From Anaerolineales bacterium UBA2200 (lineage in GTDB: Bacteria > Chloroflexota > Anaerolineae > UBA2200), in the NCBI GenBank assembly GCA_002327925.1, contig DCVA01000020.1, forward strand, positions 78,997 through 142,996: DNA of 64,000 nt, given 5' to 3'. Below the pieces are notes generated by a model, which saw only the letters and a program-made list of their open reading frames with translations, was not told the DNA's origin and searched no databases. Positions 25,680-35,933 of this stretch are shown here, one piece after another (positions within the stretch are counted from its first letter, which is position 1; each line of letters begins with the position of its first letter). The position numbers were made by a program, and so were the translations under genes.

Positions 25680-27428
25680 CTATCGCTGGGGTACCCGGAC
25701 CCACAGCGCAGCGTCTTCGTTTGCGACGACGGATACGGCGGAATCGAGCCCCGCCCACCAGCGCAGCCACTCCCGAAAGCCAAAGCTGCCGCCGGGATAG
25801 TGAGAGTGCACAGCAAAGCGCAGCGCCACGTATTTGGGCGGCTCCCCCGCGCCAACCGGGAAGATCAGCCCCTCGGCTGCAGGGGCCGCGGGAATTGTGC
25901 GCTCGAAGCTGACTTTCTCGAACTCGCGCAAGTACCAGCCCAGGGGAACCTCCAGCGTCCGGTCGACCTGCCAGCTCATCACTCTCGGATCCCCCAGAGT
26001 CTGGCTGGAGAACGAGGCAGCGTATTGATCCAGATCCAGGACCTCGGCCGATACGGTACTGCCCACCAGCGGCTCCAGCGGATCGCGCGCCGAGGCATAA
26101 TTCACCCTGGCCATGGTTCGTATCCCGCCGAGCGACAGCAGTACGAGAACCAGCAACACTGACGCGCGAAGGGGCAGCTCGGCGCCCCGCAGGCTCCACA
26201 CCAGGGCGTAGACAGAGAGCAGGAAGACAGCCAAAGCCGCCATCCGCAGCAGGTAGCCGCTCGCAGAGGTATTGAGGTAGGTGACCAGTTGGATGATCAT
26301 GGCGAAAGCCACCAGGCAACCGACAACAACCAGCGTCCACAGCAGAGAGTTGCCGCGTGTATCAGCCAGCGTCTTCCAGAACCGCTGGACGACAAAAGCG
26401 CTCCACAGGACCAGGGGCACCAGAGTCAGCAAAACGCTGTTCGGCGGACGGTATCCGGGCACGATGGACACCAACAGGGTAATTACCACCCAGGTGCGCA
26501 GCAGGAAAGCCGCTGAGTCACGCCGCTTGCGCTCCAGAACCAGCCCCACGATTCCCAGAACAAGAGGCAGGGTCTCGTAAACGACCAGCAGCAGGGGCAA
26601 GCGGTACCAGCTACCCCGAAGCCACTGCAGACCCCCCACCCATTGCCCCAGGAGGTCCAGTGCCTGCTGCAAGCCCAGCGGATTCAGGAAGAGGGCAATG
26701 CCCCCGATCAGAAGCACCAGACCCACGCCCAGAAGCACAGGTCTCCGTGCGCCACGGTCGTTCGCGAAACCAGCCCACGTCTCTGTCCACATGGCAAGCG
26801 GTTCTTCCTCTCCGGTCAGGCGCCTGTGCAGCCAGAGCACGCCGGGCAGCACCAGAAGCACCGCCGTAAACGTGTAGGCCAGGGGCGAGGCCAGCAGGGC
26901 GAGCGTCAGGAGCACGCCGGAGGCCACTGCGTAACAGTTCTCCCTCGACTCCCAGTAGCCCAGCGCGGACCACACCAGTCCCAGGCCGCAGAATGCGACA
27001 ATCACGCTGCCATCGGCGACGCGAGAAAAGTACACCAGAGAGGGCGAGAAAGCCAGAATCAGGGCGGCAGCCAGAGCGCCCACGCGGCCCAGGTACCGGC
27101 GCAGGCCATAGGGCCAGAGCACGAGCGCGCTGCCCAGAAGCAGCGATGGCAGTCTGATCAAGCCGTCAGAGCCACCGCTCAGAAAGGAGGAGAGGGCGCT
27201 CCAGTTAAAGAGTATCGGGCTGAACCCCCTGAGGGAAGCAGGCAGGCCACGGGCAAAGCGCCAGGAAGCCAGCGCCATACCCGCCTCACCGTCCAGCAGG
27301 GGCCAGCGGCCCAGCGCGATCAGGCGCACAGCCAGAGCCAGGCCCAGAATCAGGCCGTACAGCCCCATCTCCACTGTAAACACACGCTTTGGTTGAGATC
27401 TCGTCATCTTGCCAGCCGTCTGAGTCAT
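25680..27428 (-). CDS. GT39/ArnT-like membrane glycosyltransferase (582 aa)
   Basis: A polytopic protein with an N-terminal GT-C pattern: helix 1, then an exposed acidic loop RWPLLDGEAGMALASWR (D46, E48), and many Leu/Val-rich helices to ~residue 440. A smaller C-terminal soluble region (~450-582) ends WVRVPQR. It resembles TIGR03663 and PMT proteins but has no NHL domain. The acidic loop is where GT-C enzymes bind the metal/sugar-phosphate donor. It sits 51 bases from the DUF2298 gene upstream. The donor and acceptor are unknown. Confidence 0.75.
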   Translation of the reverse strand: MTQTAGKMTRSQPKRVFTVEMGLYGLILGLALAVRLIALGRWPLLDGEAGMALASWRFARGLPASLRGFSPILFNWSALSSFLSGGSDGLIRLPSLLLGSALVLWPYGLRRYLGRVGALAAALILAFSPSLVYFSRVADGSVIVAFCGLGLVWSALGYWESRENCYAVASGVLLTLALLASPLAYTFTAVLLVLPGVLWLHRRLTGEEEPLAMWTETWAGFANDRGARRPVLLGVGLVLLIGGIALFLNPLGLQQALDLLGQWVGGLQWLRGSWYRLPLLLVVYETLPLVLGIVGLVLERKRRDSAAFLLRTWVVITLLVSIVPGYRPPNSVLLTLVPLVLWSAFVVQRFWKTLADTRGNSLLWTLVVVGCLVAFAMIIQLVTYLNTSASGYLLRMAALAVFLLSVYALVWSLRGAELPLRASVLLVLVLLSLGGIRTMARVNYASARDPLEPLVGSTVSAEVLDLDQYAASFSSQTLGDPRVMSWQVDRTLEVPLGWYLREFEKVSFERTIPAAPAAEGLIFPVGAGEPPKYVALRFAVHSHYPGGSFGFREWLRWWAGLDSAVSVVANEDAALWVRVPQR

Positions 27429-27478
27429 ACACTTTACCCCTGCTGAGTTACAGCCCGCTATCGTCCATCGCCCCGTCT

Positions 27479-30118
27479 CTAGCGTCGATAGATGCTCACA
27501 CTGCCCTGCTCAAAGACCTTTTCCAGAAAACGTCCCAGACGCTCGTCCACGTTGGCCGCAAGCTCGAACTTGCTCCTCTCGACCGGGCCCAGGTAGACAT
27601 ACTCGATGTTGTACTGGTCCAGCAGCGACAGCACCTGATCGCGGTCCGTGCTCTGGTAGATCTGCTGGATCAGCGGGCGGCGAATGTTGGCTTCGGTCGA
27701 GTTGCCGCGCCACTGATGCTCGTGAAAGTCCCAGCCCAACACGGTCGGCAGTCCGGTGAAGGCGGAGACCCAGGCCGTCTCGGTGTAGGAGCCGCCCGTC
27801 GATTCGACGATGTTCGCCATACCGGACACATTCTGCTGCAGCCAGCGCATGGCGGCATAGTCGTCGGCCCGTACGTTGGCGATGAAGGCCATACCGTCGA
27901 GAGTTGGTTTGCTCTGAAAGTCCCCCGCCTTGCTGGGGATGCCCAGGGCCGGGTAGATCAGGCTGGCCGACACGAGCAGCACAAGGCCGACTGTCCAGAC
28001 GACCCGGCTCACCACTCCCACGGTGGACCGATTCTCCCTTTCCCTGCCCAGCAGACAGTAACAGCCAAAGGCCGAGGCCAGAGCGAGGAGAACCCAGGCC
28101 TGGTAATAGAACTTGAACACCGTGTTCATCCGCGTGCCGAACGAATCGCGCAGGTAGATGATCTCGACGGCCAGAGTGAGCAGAAGGCCCGTACCGGCCA
28201 TCAGGTAGGCGAAGGCGCGCGCAGCATTGGCTTCGCCCTGAGCAGGCGCTTCTCGCCAGGAGCGTTCGACGAGCAAAATCAGGGCCGCTATCAATCCCGC
28301 CACCAGCAGGAATGTCCAGGGATTGCCCAGCCGCAGCAAGATGGACTGGCGCAGCAGCCCCAAAACGCCCTGCGAGCCGATCAGCGCCTGCACCTGAGGG
28401 TCGGCCATCACGCCCTCAAGGAACTGCTTGCCGTTCGTGGTCCCCAGCACAACCACAACGCTGGCCAGAATGGCCAACAGCGGACCCACCACCAGCCAGG
28501 CAAACCATTGCAGCAGGTCCAGCGGCAAGGCCCGCCGCTCCTCCGAGGAAGCCTGCGAGAACACGTTCTTCAACCCGGAAATGACCAGGCTGAACAGAAC
28601 AAAGATGAAAAGGCCGAACATCAGCAAGAACTGGTTCAGCCGGGTCACGTTGAACAGAACGGGCAGGACGCCGCCCGCCTGAGACTGGAACCCCACGTAA
28701 AAGGGCAGGTAAAAGACCACGGCTGGTACGGCAACCGCTCCGGCAAAGGCCACAGAGGCAGAAAGCCACTGATCGTTGCCCAGCAGGCGCTGGCCGATGA
28801 AGAAGGCGGCAACGATGACGAACAGGTGGATGGGCAGATCCCAGGTATTGAGAAAGCCCAGCGCGCCGGCGCACAGAGCCAGCAGACCCAGGTCGAAGGT
28901 GCGCCGGCGAAAGAAGAACCAGCCCCAGTCCCAGGTGGAAGCCAGCCAGTTGCCGAACCGCGAGAAGAAGCGGGCCACCACGCCCTGACGCGGCTCCGCC
29001 AAGGTCCCCGCTGCCGTTAGCGTGCCGGTGCCCTCAGCCAGGGCCTTCTTGCGGCGCGCTGCGCGAGCCGCCTTCTTGCCCTCATCGGCGGGCTCACCCC
29101 GGCGCGTCCAGCCCCCGGCCCCGAGCAGCAAGTTCAGCGCCAGCGCCAGCGCCAGCAGGACGAAGGGCAGGGCCAGAACGTGCGGATGCATATCGCCGAG
29201 CAAAAAGCTGAACTGCGGGAACTCGTCGATGACCTCCTGATGGTTCCCGTACAGGTCGCGGTCGTTGACAACCCGTGACGCCCTCCACCACCACCACATA
29301 TCGGTTCGGACCCATTGTCCGTTCGTGGGTGAGCCGATCAGGCCGTTGATATCCATCCAGTTCCAGAACGAAGCGGAGCCGATTCCCCTGTTGTACAGCA
29401 CCTCCAGCAGCCCTTCCAGGTTGCCGATCACCACGACAAAGAGCGGACCCAGTAGGGCCCACAGGAGGTTGGTCACGCCCTTCTTCACGCGCTGGCCTTG
29501 CTCCGTGCAGACCAGATTGTAGACCAAACTGAAGGACCCCATGGCGGTGAGGGCGAAGAGCAAAGCGATGGCCAGGTTGAACGCCACGCTGGCCGCCACG
29601 CCGGAGAGCTGCGTGAGCACGGACACAAGCAGGTAACCAAAGTAGTAGTAGCTGATACCGTAGCCGGAGAGCCAGGGATCGTGCGGCGGAAAGGATTCGC
29701 TGCGCAGGATGGCGTTGAGGAAGCCGATCTCCATCGGTTTTTCTGTGGCCGAGATCTCGGGGTTGTAGGCGCGCACTAGAGCCCAGCCGGCAAAGGCAAG
29801 CAGGAACACCAGTTCTGTGACCATGATCAAGCGCCGATTGTGGCGCAGAAACTCGCTCATCTCCGCGCCGTCGCGGCGCCAGATGGAGTAGGAGGCCAGC
29901 CCGAGCAGGGCACAGATGAACAGGATAGCCGCCCGGCCATTGCTCAACAAACCCAGACTACCGCCGAGCCAGAGCGCATAGCCGGTCAGCAGCAATCCCA
30001 GAGGGCGGGCAAAGGCGTAGCCGCGGTCCGGAAGGTTCCGGAAGAGACGCAGGGCGACCGGCAGGGCCAGCAGACCCATAATGAATAGAATCAGCCACCA
30101 ACTCAAGACCGCCAACAT
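27479..30118 (-). CDS. DUF2298 (Chlor_Arch_YYY) membrane protein
   Basis: 879 residues, many membrane helices. The family hallmark YYYxG appears as ISYYYFGYLL (YYY at 157-159). It is preceded by the conserved EKPMEIGFLNAILRSESFPPHDPW block. This family (TIGR03662) is known from Chloroflexota and Archaea, usually near TIGR03663 genes, exactly as here. The C-terminal ~130 residues look extracytoplasmic (TVLGWDFHEHQWRG, then a Rossmann-like tail ending ISIYRR-like VSIYRR). It is a presumed GT-C-fold glycosyltransferase or lipid-sugar handling protein; no activity has been established for it that I know of. Confidence 0.88.
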   Translation of the reverse strand: MLAVLSWWLILFIMGLLALPVALRLFRNLPDRGYAFARPLGLLLTGYALWLGGSLGLLSNGRAAILFICALLGLASYSIWRRDGAEMSEFLRHNRRLIMVTELVFLLAFAGWALVRAYNPEISATEKPMEIGFLNAILRSESFPPHDPWLSGYGISYYYFGYLLVSVLTQLSGVAASVAFNLAIALLFALTAMGSFSLVYNLVCTEQGQRVKKGVTNLLWALLGPLFVVVIGNLEGLLEVLYNRGIGSASFWNWMDINGLIGSPTNGQWVRTDMWWWWRASRVVNDRDLYGNHQEVIDEFPQFSFLLGDMHPHVLALPFVLLALALALNLLLGAGGWTRRGEPADEGKKAARAARRKKALAEGTGTLTAAGTLAEPRQGVVARFFSRFGNWLASTWDWGWFFFRRRTFDLGLLALCAGALGFLNTWDLPIHLFVIVAAFFIGQRLLGNDQWLSASVAFAGAVAVPAVVFYLPFYVGFQSQAGGVLPVLFNVTRLNQFLLMFGLFIFVLFSLVISGLKNVFSQASSEERRALPLDLLQWFAWLVVGPLLAILASVVVVLGTTNGKQFLEGVMADPQVQALIGSQGVLGLLRQSILLRLGNPWTFLLVAGLIAALILLVERSWREAPAQGEANAARAFAYLMAGTGLLLTLAVEIIYLRDSFGTRMNTVFKFYYQAWVLLALASAFGCYCLLGRERENRSTVGVVSRVVWTVGLVLLVSASLIYPALGIPSKAGDFQSKPTLDGMAFIANVRADDYAAMRWLQQNVSGMANIVESTGGSYTETAWVSAFTGLPTVLGWDFHEHQWRGNSTEANIRRPLIQQIYQSTDRDQVLSLLDQYNIEYVYLGPVERSKFELAANVDERLGRFLEKVFEQGSVSIYRR

Positions 30119-30137
30119 GTGAGCCTCCGTCCTGTGC

Positions 30138-33100
30138 TCAGTCCTTGACCAGGTAGATGTTCACCTGCTCATTGCGATAGGCCAGCTCCAGCAGCCCGTC
30201 GACCCGCATACGTTCGAACTTGGCCAGGCCCGACTCTGAGTAGTAGATGCGCTCCACCTCACCTACATAGATGTAGCGCACGTTGTAGCGGCGGATGATC
30301 TCCATGGCTGCCTCAGGGCTGGCGTCTGAGTAGAGCTGCTGCACGTCCCAGAGCCGCTGGTCGATCCACTGGCCGGGCATCGCGGATCGTTGCTGCCTCT
30401 GATGCCAGCTCCAGCCGATGATGGTCGGCAGACCCGTGTAGATCGACACGCGCGAGCCCCAGCGGTACAGGCCCCGTGGCTCCGTGTTCGCTTCGGCGAT
30501 GACCGGCGAGCCCTCGACGTTGTCCAGCAGCCAGTTGATCGCTTCGCGGTCGTACTTGAGCTGGATCATCTGCTGGTTATCATAGTACACGGATGTCTCC
30601 ATATAGGCCATCCCGTCCAGGCCCGGGCCCAGGGACGCATCAAAGCGGTCGCTGATCTTGGCCCGCGTCGCCATGACCGGGTAAAGCGCCGCCAGCAGGA
30701 CCAGCAGGGTCAGCGCCCCCTGCCAGACCAGTCGACCACCCGGGCGCCAGGCGCCCTGCGCGCTTCGCCTCTGCCGGCGGAAACGCTCCGCGATCTGACT
30801 CAGCCCCACAGCCGTCGCCACGGACCAGAACACCCAGATCTGCAGGTAGAACTTGAAGACCGTGTTCATACGTCCTATATCGCCCTTGAGCACCACCAGA
30901 TCCACGCCCATGGAGAGAGCCAGTCCCATGCCGAAGAGGAGCCAGACAAAGCGCTGCCCCACGTCCAGGCGCAGGCGCAGGACGATCAGCAGGGTCCCCA
31001 GGATGAGCAGCCAGACGAAGAGGAAGAACCAGTGCTTCCCCACGGCCAGCCACACGGCAACCAGCGCCAGAGGCAGGACGATGATCCAGCCCAGCGTGTC
31101 GTACTGGCGTCCCTTGCGTACCAGCCTGCTGTAGGCTCCAAGCAGGCGAGGCAGGCGATCCCAGTAGCGAACGGAAAGCTGCAGCATCCTGACCGTGCCC
31201 TCGCGCACCTCACGACTGAATAGCTCGATGCACATCCAGGTAACGATCACAAAGAGGAACAGTCCATGGATACCCAGGTAGTTGCCCAGTCCTGTGCGTG
31301 CGCCCTTCCAACGCTCGATGCTGGTGTAGGCGGTGGTGAACCGGGACAGGAAAGGCCAGAAGAGCCCGTAGCTCAGGGCCAGCACGGCCGCCGATTTGAC
31401 ACCCACAGCCCACAACAACCCAGGGTCCAGCCGTTTGCGTACCTCGTACTCGTGCAGCAGCAGGGCCACACCCATTACCAGCATGTAGGTTGGATAGTCC
31501 CACGAGTTGATCGGCCGCAGAGCACCCACCACGAGGCCCATCACGAGGATGAGCAACACCTCGCTCCAGTCCACCCGCGACAGTTGTGCGGAGATGCCGC
31601 CGGGCAGCCAGGTGGTCCAGCCGTAGCGGGCCCCACCGGAGACCGCATCCGACCCCTGGTCGCTCGCCTGCCGGCGCGCCGCCTTGACCCTCTTGATGGC
31701 CGCCACGGCCAGGGCAAGAGCCAGCAGGGTGAAGGGCAGAGCGATGAGGTGAGCATGCAGATCCGCATAGAGGAAGGTAAAGAACGGAAACTCGTTGATC
31801 TCGCCGTTTGGCATCACGCGGGAGGGGTTCCAGTACGGCCACTCAGGGCGGAGGGCCAGCCGCGCCTGTCCGCTGAGCACTCTCGACAGACCGGACAACA
31901 CGCGCAGGATGGCCGTGACCCAGGGCATCGAGCTCTGAGTGGTCGTCGTGCCCAGCTCCCATAGCGCACGCCCGGGGACCGCGATCTCAGCCAGGTTGCC
32001 TAGAACAGCTACCAGCAAAGCCCCGAACAAACCCCAGGTCATTCCCGGTTCCCACGAACAAATCAACGCCTGGATGTGACCGCGCCAACCGGCGACCGGC
32101 TCCGCTGGCTCGACCTGCTCACCGGAGCGGCGGGTCTTCCCGGCGGTCAGGTTGTAGACCACCGAAAAGGCACCCATGGCTGTGAGCGCGGCCAGCAGGG
32201 GGATGCACAGGTTGTAGGCGACCCAGGGTACAATCCCCACGAGCTTGATCAGCACGGCCAGCACAATCTGCCCAAAGTAATAGTAGTTGAGGTAGCCGCC
32301 CGCGTACCAGGGATCGTAGGGCGGGAAGACGGTGCTGCGCAGCACGGCATTGAGGTAGGCGAAATCCATGGGCTTTTCGCCGCCCATAATCGCGTGCCAC
32401 AGGTCCGGATTTCCGTAGCGGATCCCCAGAAAGCCGAGGAAGAAAAGCAGGAAGAGCACTTCGTTGATCACAATCAAATACCTGTGCTCCTGCCAGAAGG
32501 AGAGCAGCTCCTCGCGTTTCCGCCGTACGATCAGGCCGGAACAGGCCGCGATCAGCAGCAAGCTGGCCAGGATCGCCGCGCGGCTAAAGGTCGCCAGGCC
32601 GGCGCTGACCAGGATCCAGGTGATCCACGCCAGCAGCAGGACGCCCAGAGTCTTGGAAAAGATGTAGCCGCGGTCCTTCAGACTGCGAAACACCAGGAAA
32701 CTCAACGGGAAGGTGACCAGACCAAGCACCTCGACCAGAAGCAGCCACACCAGCACGGGAGCTTTGTTGCTGAGACTATTGCGGTCAAAGATGTCCGACC
32801 AGGTGCCGCCTGACTGCTGCTCTGTTGTCTCCTCGTCCGTCATCTGCAGGCCGTTGTTAAAGGCCGGCACCTCGATCGGCTTGATGCGCGCGATGTTGCT
32901 CCAATCGATGCCATCGCCGAGAAGGGAGCGCACCCTTTCCGCCGAGTAGTAAGCCGACTTCTTGAACACCGAAACCTTGGGATGGTCGTAGACGGTGAAC
33001 GGCTCCTCTGCATCATCGTCCACGAACTCGATGCTGCCCAGGTTGGGCCGCGAGGTGAATTCCCTGATCAGGTCAAAGCCGAGCTCTCCCGAGAACAGGT

Positions 33101-35123
33101 GCTCGTAGTAGCGAGTAGTCATCGGGAAGCGCATGGGCAGGCGCGGGATGGAGCCGTAACAGCGGTTGCTGCTCAGTATGATATAGTCCGACTTGTTAAG
33201 CCACTCGACAAACCACTCCAGTTTCTGCGGTTCATCTTCGGCGTAGGGATGGAACTCGACCCAGCCGTAGGTGCCATCTGCATATCCGTTGCGGCCTCCC
33301 ACGCCGCCCCAGGGGATGGCATCATCCCAGTGCTCCGAGCCAATGGCCGATCCGGCCGGAATGTTGTCGTACACCCAGAGGGACGCGGCCACCCGGGTCA
33401 GAGGGCGCGTGTAGATCCGCGTGAAGGCGTAGGCCCAGGACACGGATCCCACGGTCACAAACAGGATTACGGCCACGGCACCGATCGTGACCCATCGCGC
33501 CAGACTCGGGCGGTGCGGCTGGTTGTGTCTCAGCACCTGGACCTTCCTCCACAGTTGAACGAGCAGATAGCCGGCGAGCAGGGCCATAAAGGGGTAGAAG
33601 GGCGTCAGATAGCGCGAGAGCTTGCCGAAGCGGGTCGACTGGTATAGAAAGATAAAGGTGGTCCATGCCAGCACCAGCAGGTGCTGCCATTTCCGGGCAC
33701 AAATCAACTCGTACCAGGCCAGCAGCCATCCCGCCCAGCTCGCCAGACTCAGAGGCACTCCGACCGCCCACAGGACCATGTTCTGCAGTGAGTAGAGAAC
33801 GGGCGCTCTGTCCGTCCAGAACATGCTGAACGGCAGGTCGATCAGCCCGTTGGAGCTCTGGCCCCAGTACTTGACGTCCTTGAGCCAGGCAGCCGCGAGC
33901 TTGAGGTCAAAAAAGCCGGGTCCCTGAAAGGTGTAGGGTTGCGCGATGCGGAAGGCCAGGAAGGCCACCACCAGGCTCACGGCGAAGCGCAGAGCCACTT
34001 TCCAGCCCTCATCGAGCCAGTTCGGCAGCCCTGCCTCCTCGGACTCCACCTCCGGCTCGACCTCGCCAGTTTCCGGAAGGGGCTGCTCAGAAACGCGCTC
34101 CGCGGCAAGGTCCGCGGAAGCCTCGTTCACCTCTGCTTCCGGCGGATCGGCGCTAAAGGCAATGCGCACCCCACCCAGAGTGATTTTCCACCGTCGCAGG
34201 GTGTTTCTGATGTGCTCGCCGCTCTCCGGCTCGACTGGCAGTGGAGCGGGAGCGAGATCGGGCGCGGCCGGCCCTTCTTCAGGCTCGCGCAGGGCGTTGA
34301 AGAGACGCACCGCACAGGCCAGAGCCATGATCAGCCCGAACAGCGCCACGTTGATCTTGGAGGCCACGGCCAGGCCGTAGCTCAGCCCCATCCACAGGTA
34401 GTCGCTCCACCTGCCGCGCTCCGCCACCCGGATGGCCCAGTAGAAGGTGAACGCCACGAAGGTGGCCACAAAGCTGTCCACGGTGAAAAAGTGCGACTGC
34501 TGAATGTGGATGACCAGGGTTGCGGTGAACAACGAGGCCAGAAGGCCGGCGAACTTGCCATACAGCCTGCGGCCGATGAAAAACATCAGCCAGACCGTGA
34601 CGAGGTCAAAGACACCGGCCAGCACCCGGCCCAGCAGATGGATTTTGTCCGCCGATACTTCCAGCAGCTGCCCCACCGCCTTGGTCAGGAAGAGGGGGAA
34701 CGTGCCGTAGACAAAGCTGCTGCCAGAGTTGTAGGGATTCAGCGGCGAGGTTGCCGTGTCAAAGTACTGGGCCAGATTCTTGGGCCAGTTGAGGCCCATC
34801 TCCACCATCCACACAAAGCGCTCGTCGGGATGCAGGTGGGTGTAGTCGTCCCAGTTCACGCCTGTAAAGCGAAAATAGGCACCCAGCAGAAGAATGGCCC
34901 CCAGACAGACGGGCACAAAGTAGCGGCTCTCGACCCAGCGAGAGATTCCACCCGAGCTGCGCAAGCTTTGCCAGCGCTGGCCCAACGAGGGCCGCTGTGA
35001 TGCCGTTACAACGCCCGTGTCGCCCGCCAGGGGCTCAGCCGCAGGGCCGACTTCCGGCCAGGCCTGGGCCTCGCCATCGCGGGGCGCCATATAGGGGGTC
35101 GAGACTTGGTTCCCAACATCCAT
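30138..35123 (-). CDS. GT39-DUF2298 fusion membrane protein (1661 aa)
   Basis: A single frame joining two large polytopic modules. Residues ~65-780 are a PMT/GT39-like enzyme with acidic loop NWDDYTHLHPDERF (HPDER at 98-102). It has a long, acidic, Pro-rich cytoplasmic insert (~275-365). Residues ~790-1661 are a complete DUF2298 module with GEKPMDFAYLNAVLRS, NYYYFGQ (YYY near 947) and a C-terminus like the 879-aa neighbour (IIGWSWHQRQQR ... VNIYLVKD). About 25 helices in all are expected. Its ATG overlaps the methyltransferase stop as TAATG, which implies coupled translation. Fusion of the two families argues that they act in one reaction sequence (inference). Confidence 0.88.
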   Translation of the reverse strand: MDVGNQVSTPYMAPRDGEAQAWPEVGPAAEPLAGDTGVVTASQRPSLGQRWQSLRSSGGISRWVESRYFVPVCLGAILLLGAYFRFTGVNWDDYTHLHPDERFVWMVEMGLNWPKNLAQYFDTATSPLNPYNSGSSFVYGTFPLFLTKAVGQLLEVSADKIHLLGRVLAGVFDLVTVWLMFFIGRRLYGKFAGLLASLFTATLVIHIQQSHFFTVDSFVATFVAFTFYWAIRVAERGRWSDYLWMGLSYGLAVASKINVALFGLIMALACAVRLFNALREPEEGPAAPDLAPAPLPVEPESGEHIRNTLRRWKITLGGVRIAFSADPPEAEVNEASADLAAERVSEQPLPETGEVEPEVESEEAGLPNWLDEGWKVALRFAVSLVVAFLAFRIAQPYTFQGPGFFDLKLAAAWLKDVKYWGQSSNGLIDLPFSMFWTDRAPVLYSLQNMVLWAVGVPLSLASWAGWLLAWYELICARKWQHLLVLAWTTFIFLYQSTRFGKLSRYLTPFYPFMALLAGYLLVQLWRKVQVLRHNQPHRPSLARWVTIGAVAVILFVTVGSVSWAYAFTRIYTRPLTRVAASLWVYDNIPAGSAIGSEHWDDAIPWGGVGGRNGYADGTYGWVEFHPYAEDEPQKLEWFVEWLNKSDYIILSSNRCYGSIPRLPMRFPMTTRYYEHLFSGELGFDLIREFTSRPNLGSIEFVDDDAEEPFTVYDHPKVSVFKKSAYYSAERVRSLLGDGIDWSNIARIKPIEVPAFNNGLQMTDEETTEQQSGGTWSDIFDRNSLSNKAPVLVWLLLVEVLGLVTFPLSFLVFRSLKDRGYIFSKTLGVLLLAWITWILVSAGLATFSRAAILASLLLIAACSGLIVRRKREELLSFWQEHRYLIVINEVLFLLFFLGFLGIRYGNPDLWHAIMGGEKPMDFAYLNAVLRSTVFPPYDPWYAGGYLNYYYFGQIVLAVLIKLVGIVPWVAYNLCIPLLAALTAMGAFSVVYNLTAGKTRRSGEQVEPAEPVAGWRGHIQALICSWEPGMTWGLFGALLVAVLGNLAEIAVPGRALWELGTTTTQSSMPWVTAILRVLSGLSRVLSGQARLALRPEWPYWNPSRVMPNGEINEFPFFTFLYADLHAHLIALPFTLLALALAVAAIKRVKAARRQASDQGSDAVSGGARYGWTTWLPGGISAQLSRVDWSEVLLILVMGLVVGALRPINSWDYPTYMLVMGVALLLHEYEVRKRLDPGLLWAVGVKSAAVLALSYGLFWPFLSRFTTAYTSIERWKGARTGLGNYLGIHGLFLFVIVTWMCIELFSREVREGTVRMLQLSVRYWDRLPRLLGAYSRLVRKGRQYDTLGWIIVLPLALVAVWLAVGKHWFFLFVWLLILGTLLIVLRLRLDVGQRFVWLLFGMGLALSMGVDLVVLKGDIGRMNTVFKFYLQIWVFWSVATAVGLSQIAERFRRQRRSAQGAWRPGGRLVWQGALTLLVLLAALYPVMATRAKISDRFDASLGPGLDGMAYMETSVYYDNQQMIQLKYDREAINWLLDNVEGSPVIAEANTEPRGLYRWGSRVSIYTGLPTIIGWSWHQRQQRSAMPGQWIDQRLWDVQQLYSDASPEAAMEIIRRYNVRYIYVGEVERIYYSESGLAKFERMRVDGLLELAYRNEQVNIYLVKD

Positions 35124-35902
35124 TACAGCTGCCTCTCCTGAACTGGTTTGACGGCCCGGACCACCAGCGTCATGCCCTGGTGGAGGCCGTTGAATAGATT
35201 GTCCACCTTATCCAGACCGTACATAATTTTGGAGCCGAAGTTGCGGTACGCCGAGCCCTTCTGCCACAGTTTTTCGGGTGCGTGTCTGCGCCCGGTCAGT
35301 TTGAGCATCGTAATATAACTCCAGGTGACCAGCCGCACGAAAGGAAAGCCAGTGGTGAAGGTGGTTACCTCATACCCATCGAACAGGGGCGCCAGGTCTG
35401 CCACTCTGTAGCGGCGATAGTGTCCCACGTGTTCGTCGATGACCGAGTAGAGCTGCGGATTGTGAGGAACTGTGATGACCAGTGTTCCTCCCGGCTTGAG
35501 CACCCTGCACATGATGCGAACCACGGGGCGCCAGTTTTCCAGGTGCTCCAGTACCTCGGTGCAGACCACCACGTCGTAGGTTGCGTCGGCGAAACTGTCG
35601 CCCTGAGCCACAAAGTCGCAGACGGAAAAGTTGATGGTCAGGTTCCGCCTTGCCGCAACGCGCCGCGCTATGTCGATCACTTTCTCTTCGACATCCAGCG
35701 CGTCGACCTCGAACCCCTGCTCCGCGAGGCGGATGGTCACCCGGCCCGTCCCGCAGCCCACATCCAGCGCCCTGCCCCGCAGTGGGGACAGCATCTTCAT
35801 GATCAGGTCAGTGATGTTGGTGAGCGCCGGATCGCGGCACTGCCACTGCTCGACCAGCGCGTCGTCCTGATCATACATCTTGATCTTGCCATCACGAGTC
35901 AT
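35123..35902 (-). CDS. Class I SAM-dependent methyltransferase
   Basis: 259 residues from the ATG at 35902; the longer open frame upstream lacks a ribosome site. The SAM-binding glycine loop is RALDVGCGTGRVTIRL, the acidic end of beta-2 is VDALDVE and motif III is GGTLVITVPHNP. It is the UbiG/Methyltransf_11 style of fold. The C-terminal ~70 residues include a hydrophobic stretch (FPFVRLVTWSYITML) that could rest on the membrane. It is placed between GT-C genes and coupled to the GT39-DUF2298 fusion, so a lipid-linked sugar or glycan acceptor is the likeliest substrate, by context only. Confidence 0.85.
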   Translation of the reverse strand: MTRDGKIKMYDQDDALVEQWQCRDPALTNITDLIMKMLSPLRGRALDVGCGTGRVTIRLAEQGFEVDALDVEEKVIDIARRVAARRNLTINFSVCDFVAQGDSFADATYDVVVCTEVLEHLENWRPVVRIMCRVLKPGGTLVITVPHNPQLYSVIDEHVGHYRRYRVADLAPLFDGYEVTTFTTGFPFVRLVTWSYITMLKLTGRRHAPEKLWQKGSAYRNFGSKIMYGLDKVDNLFNGLHQGMTLVVRAVKPVQERQL

Positions 35903-35933
35903 GTCATCACACTCCGCAGTCCAGTCCGGCCTT

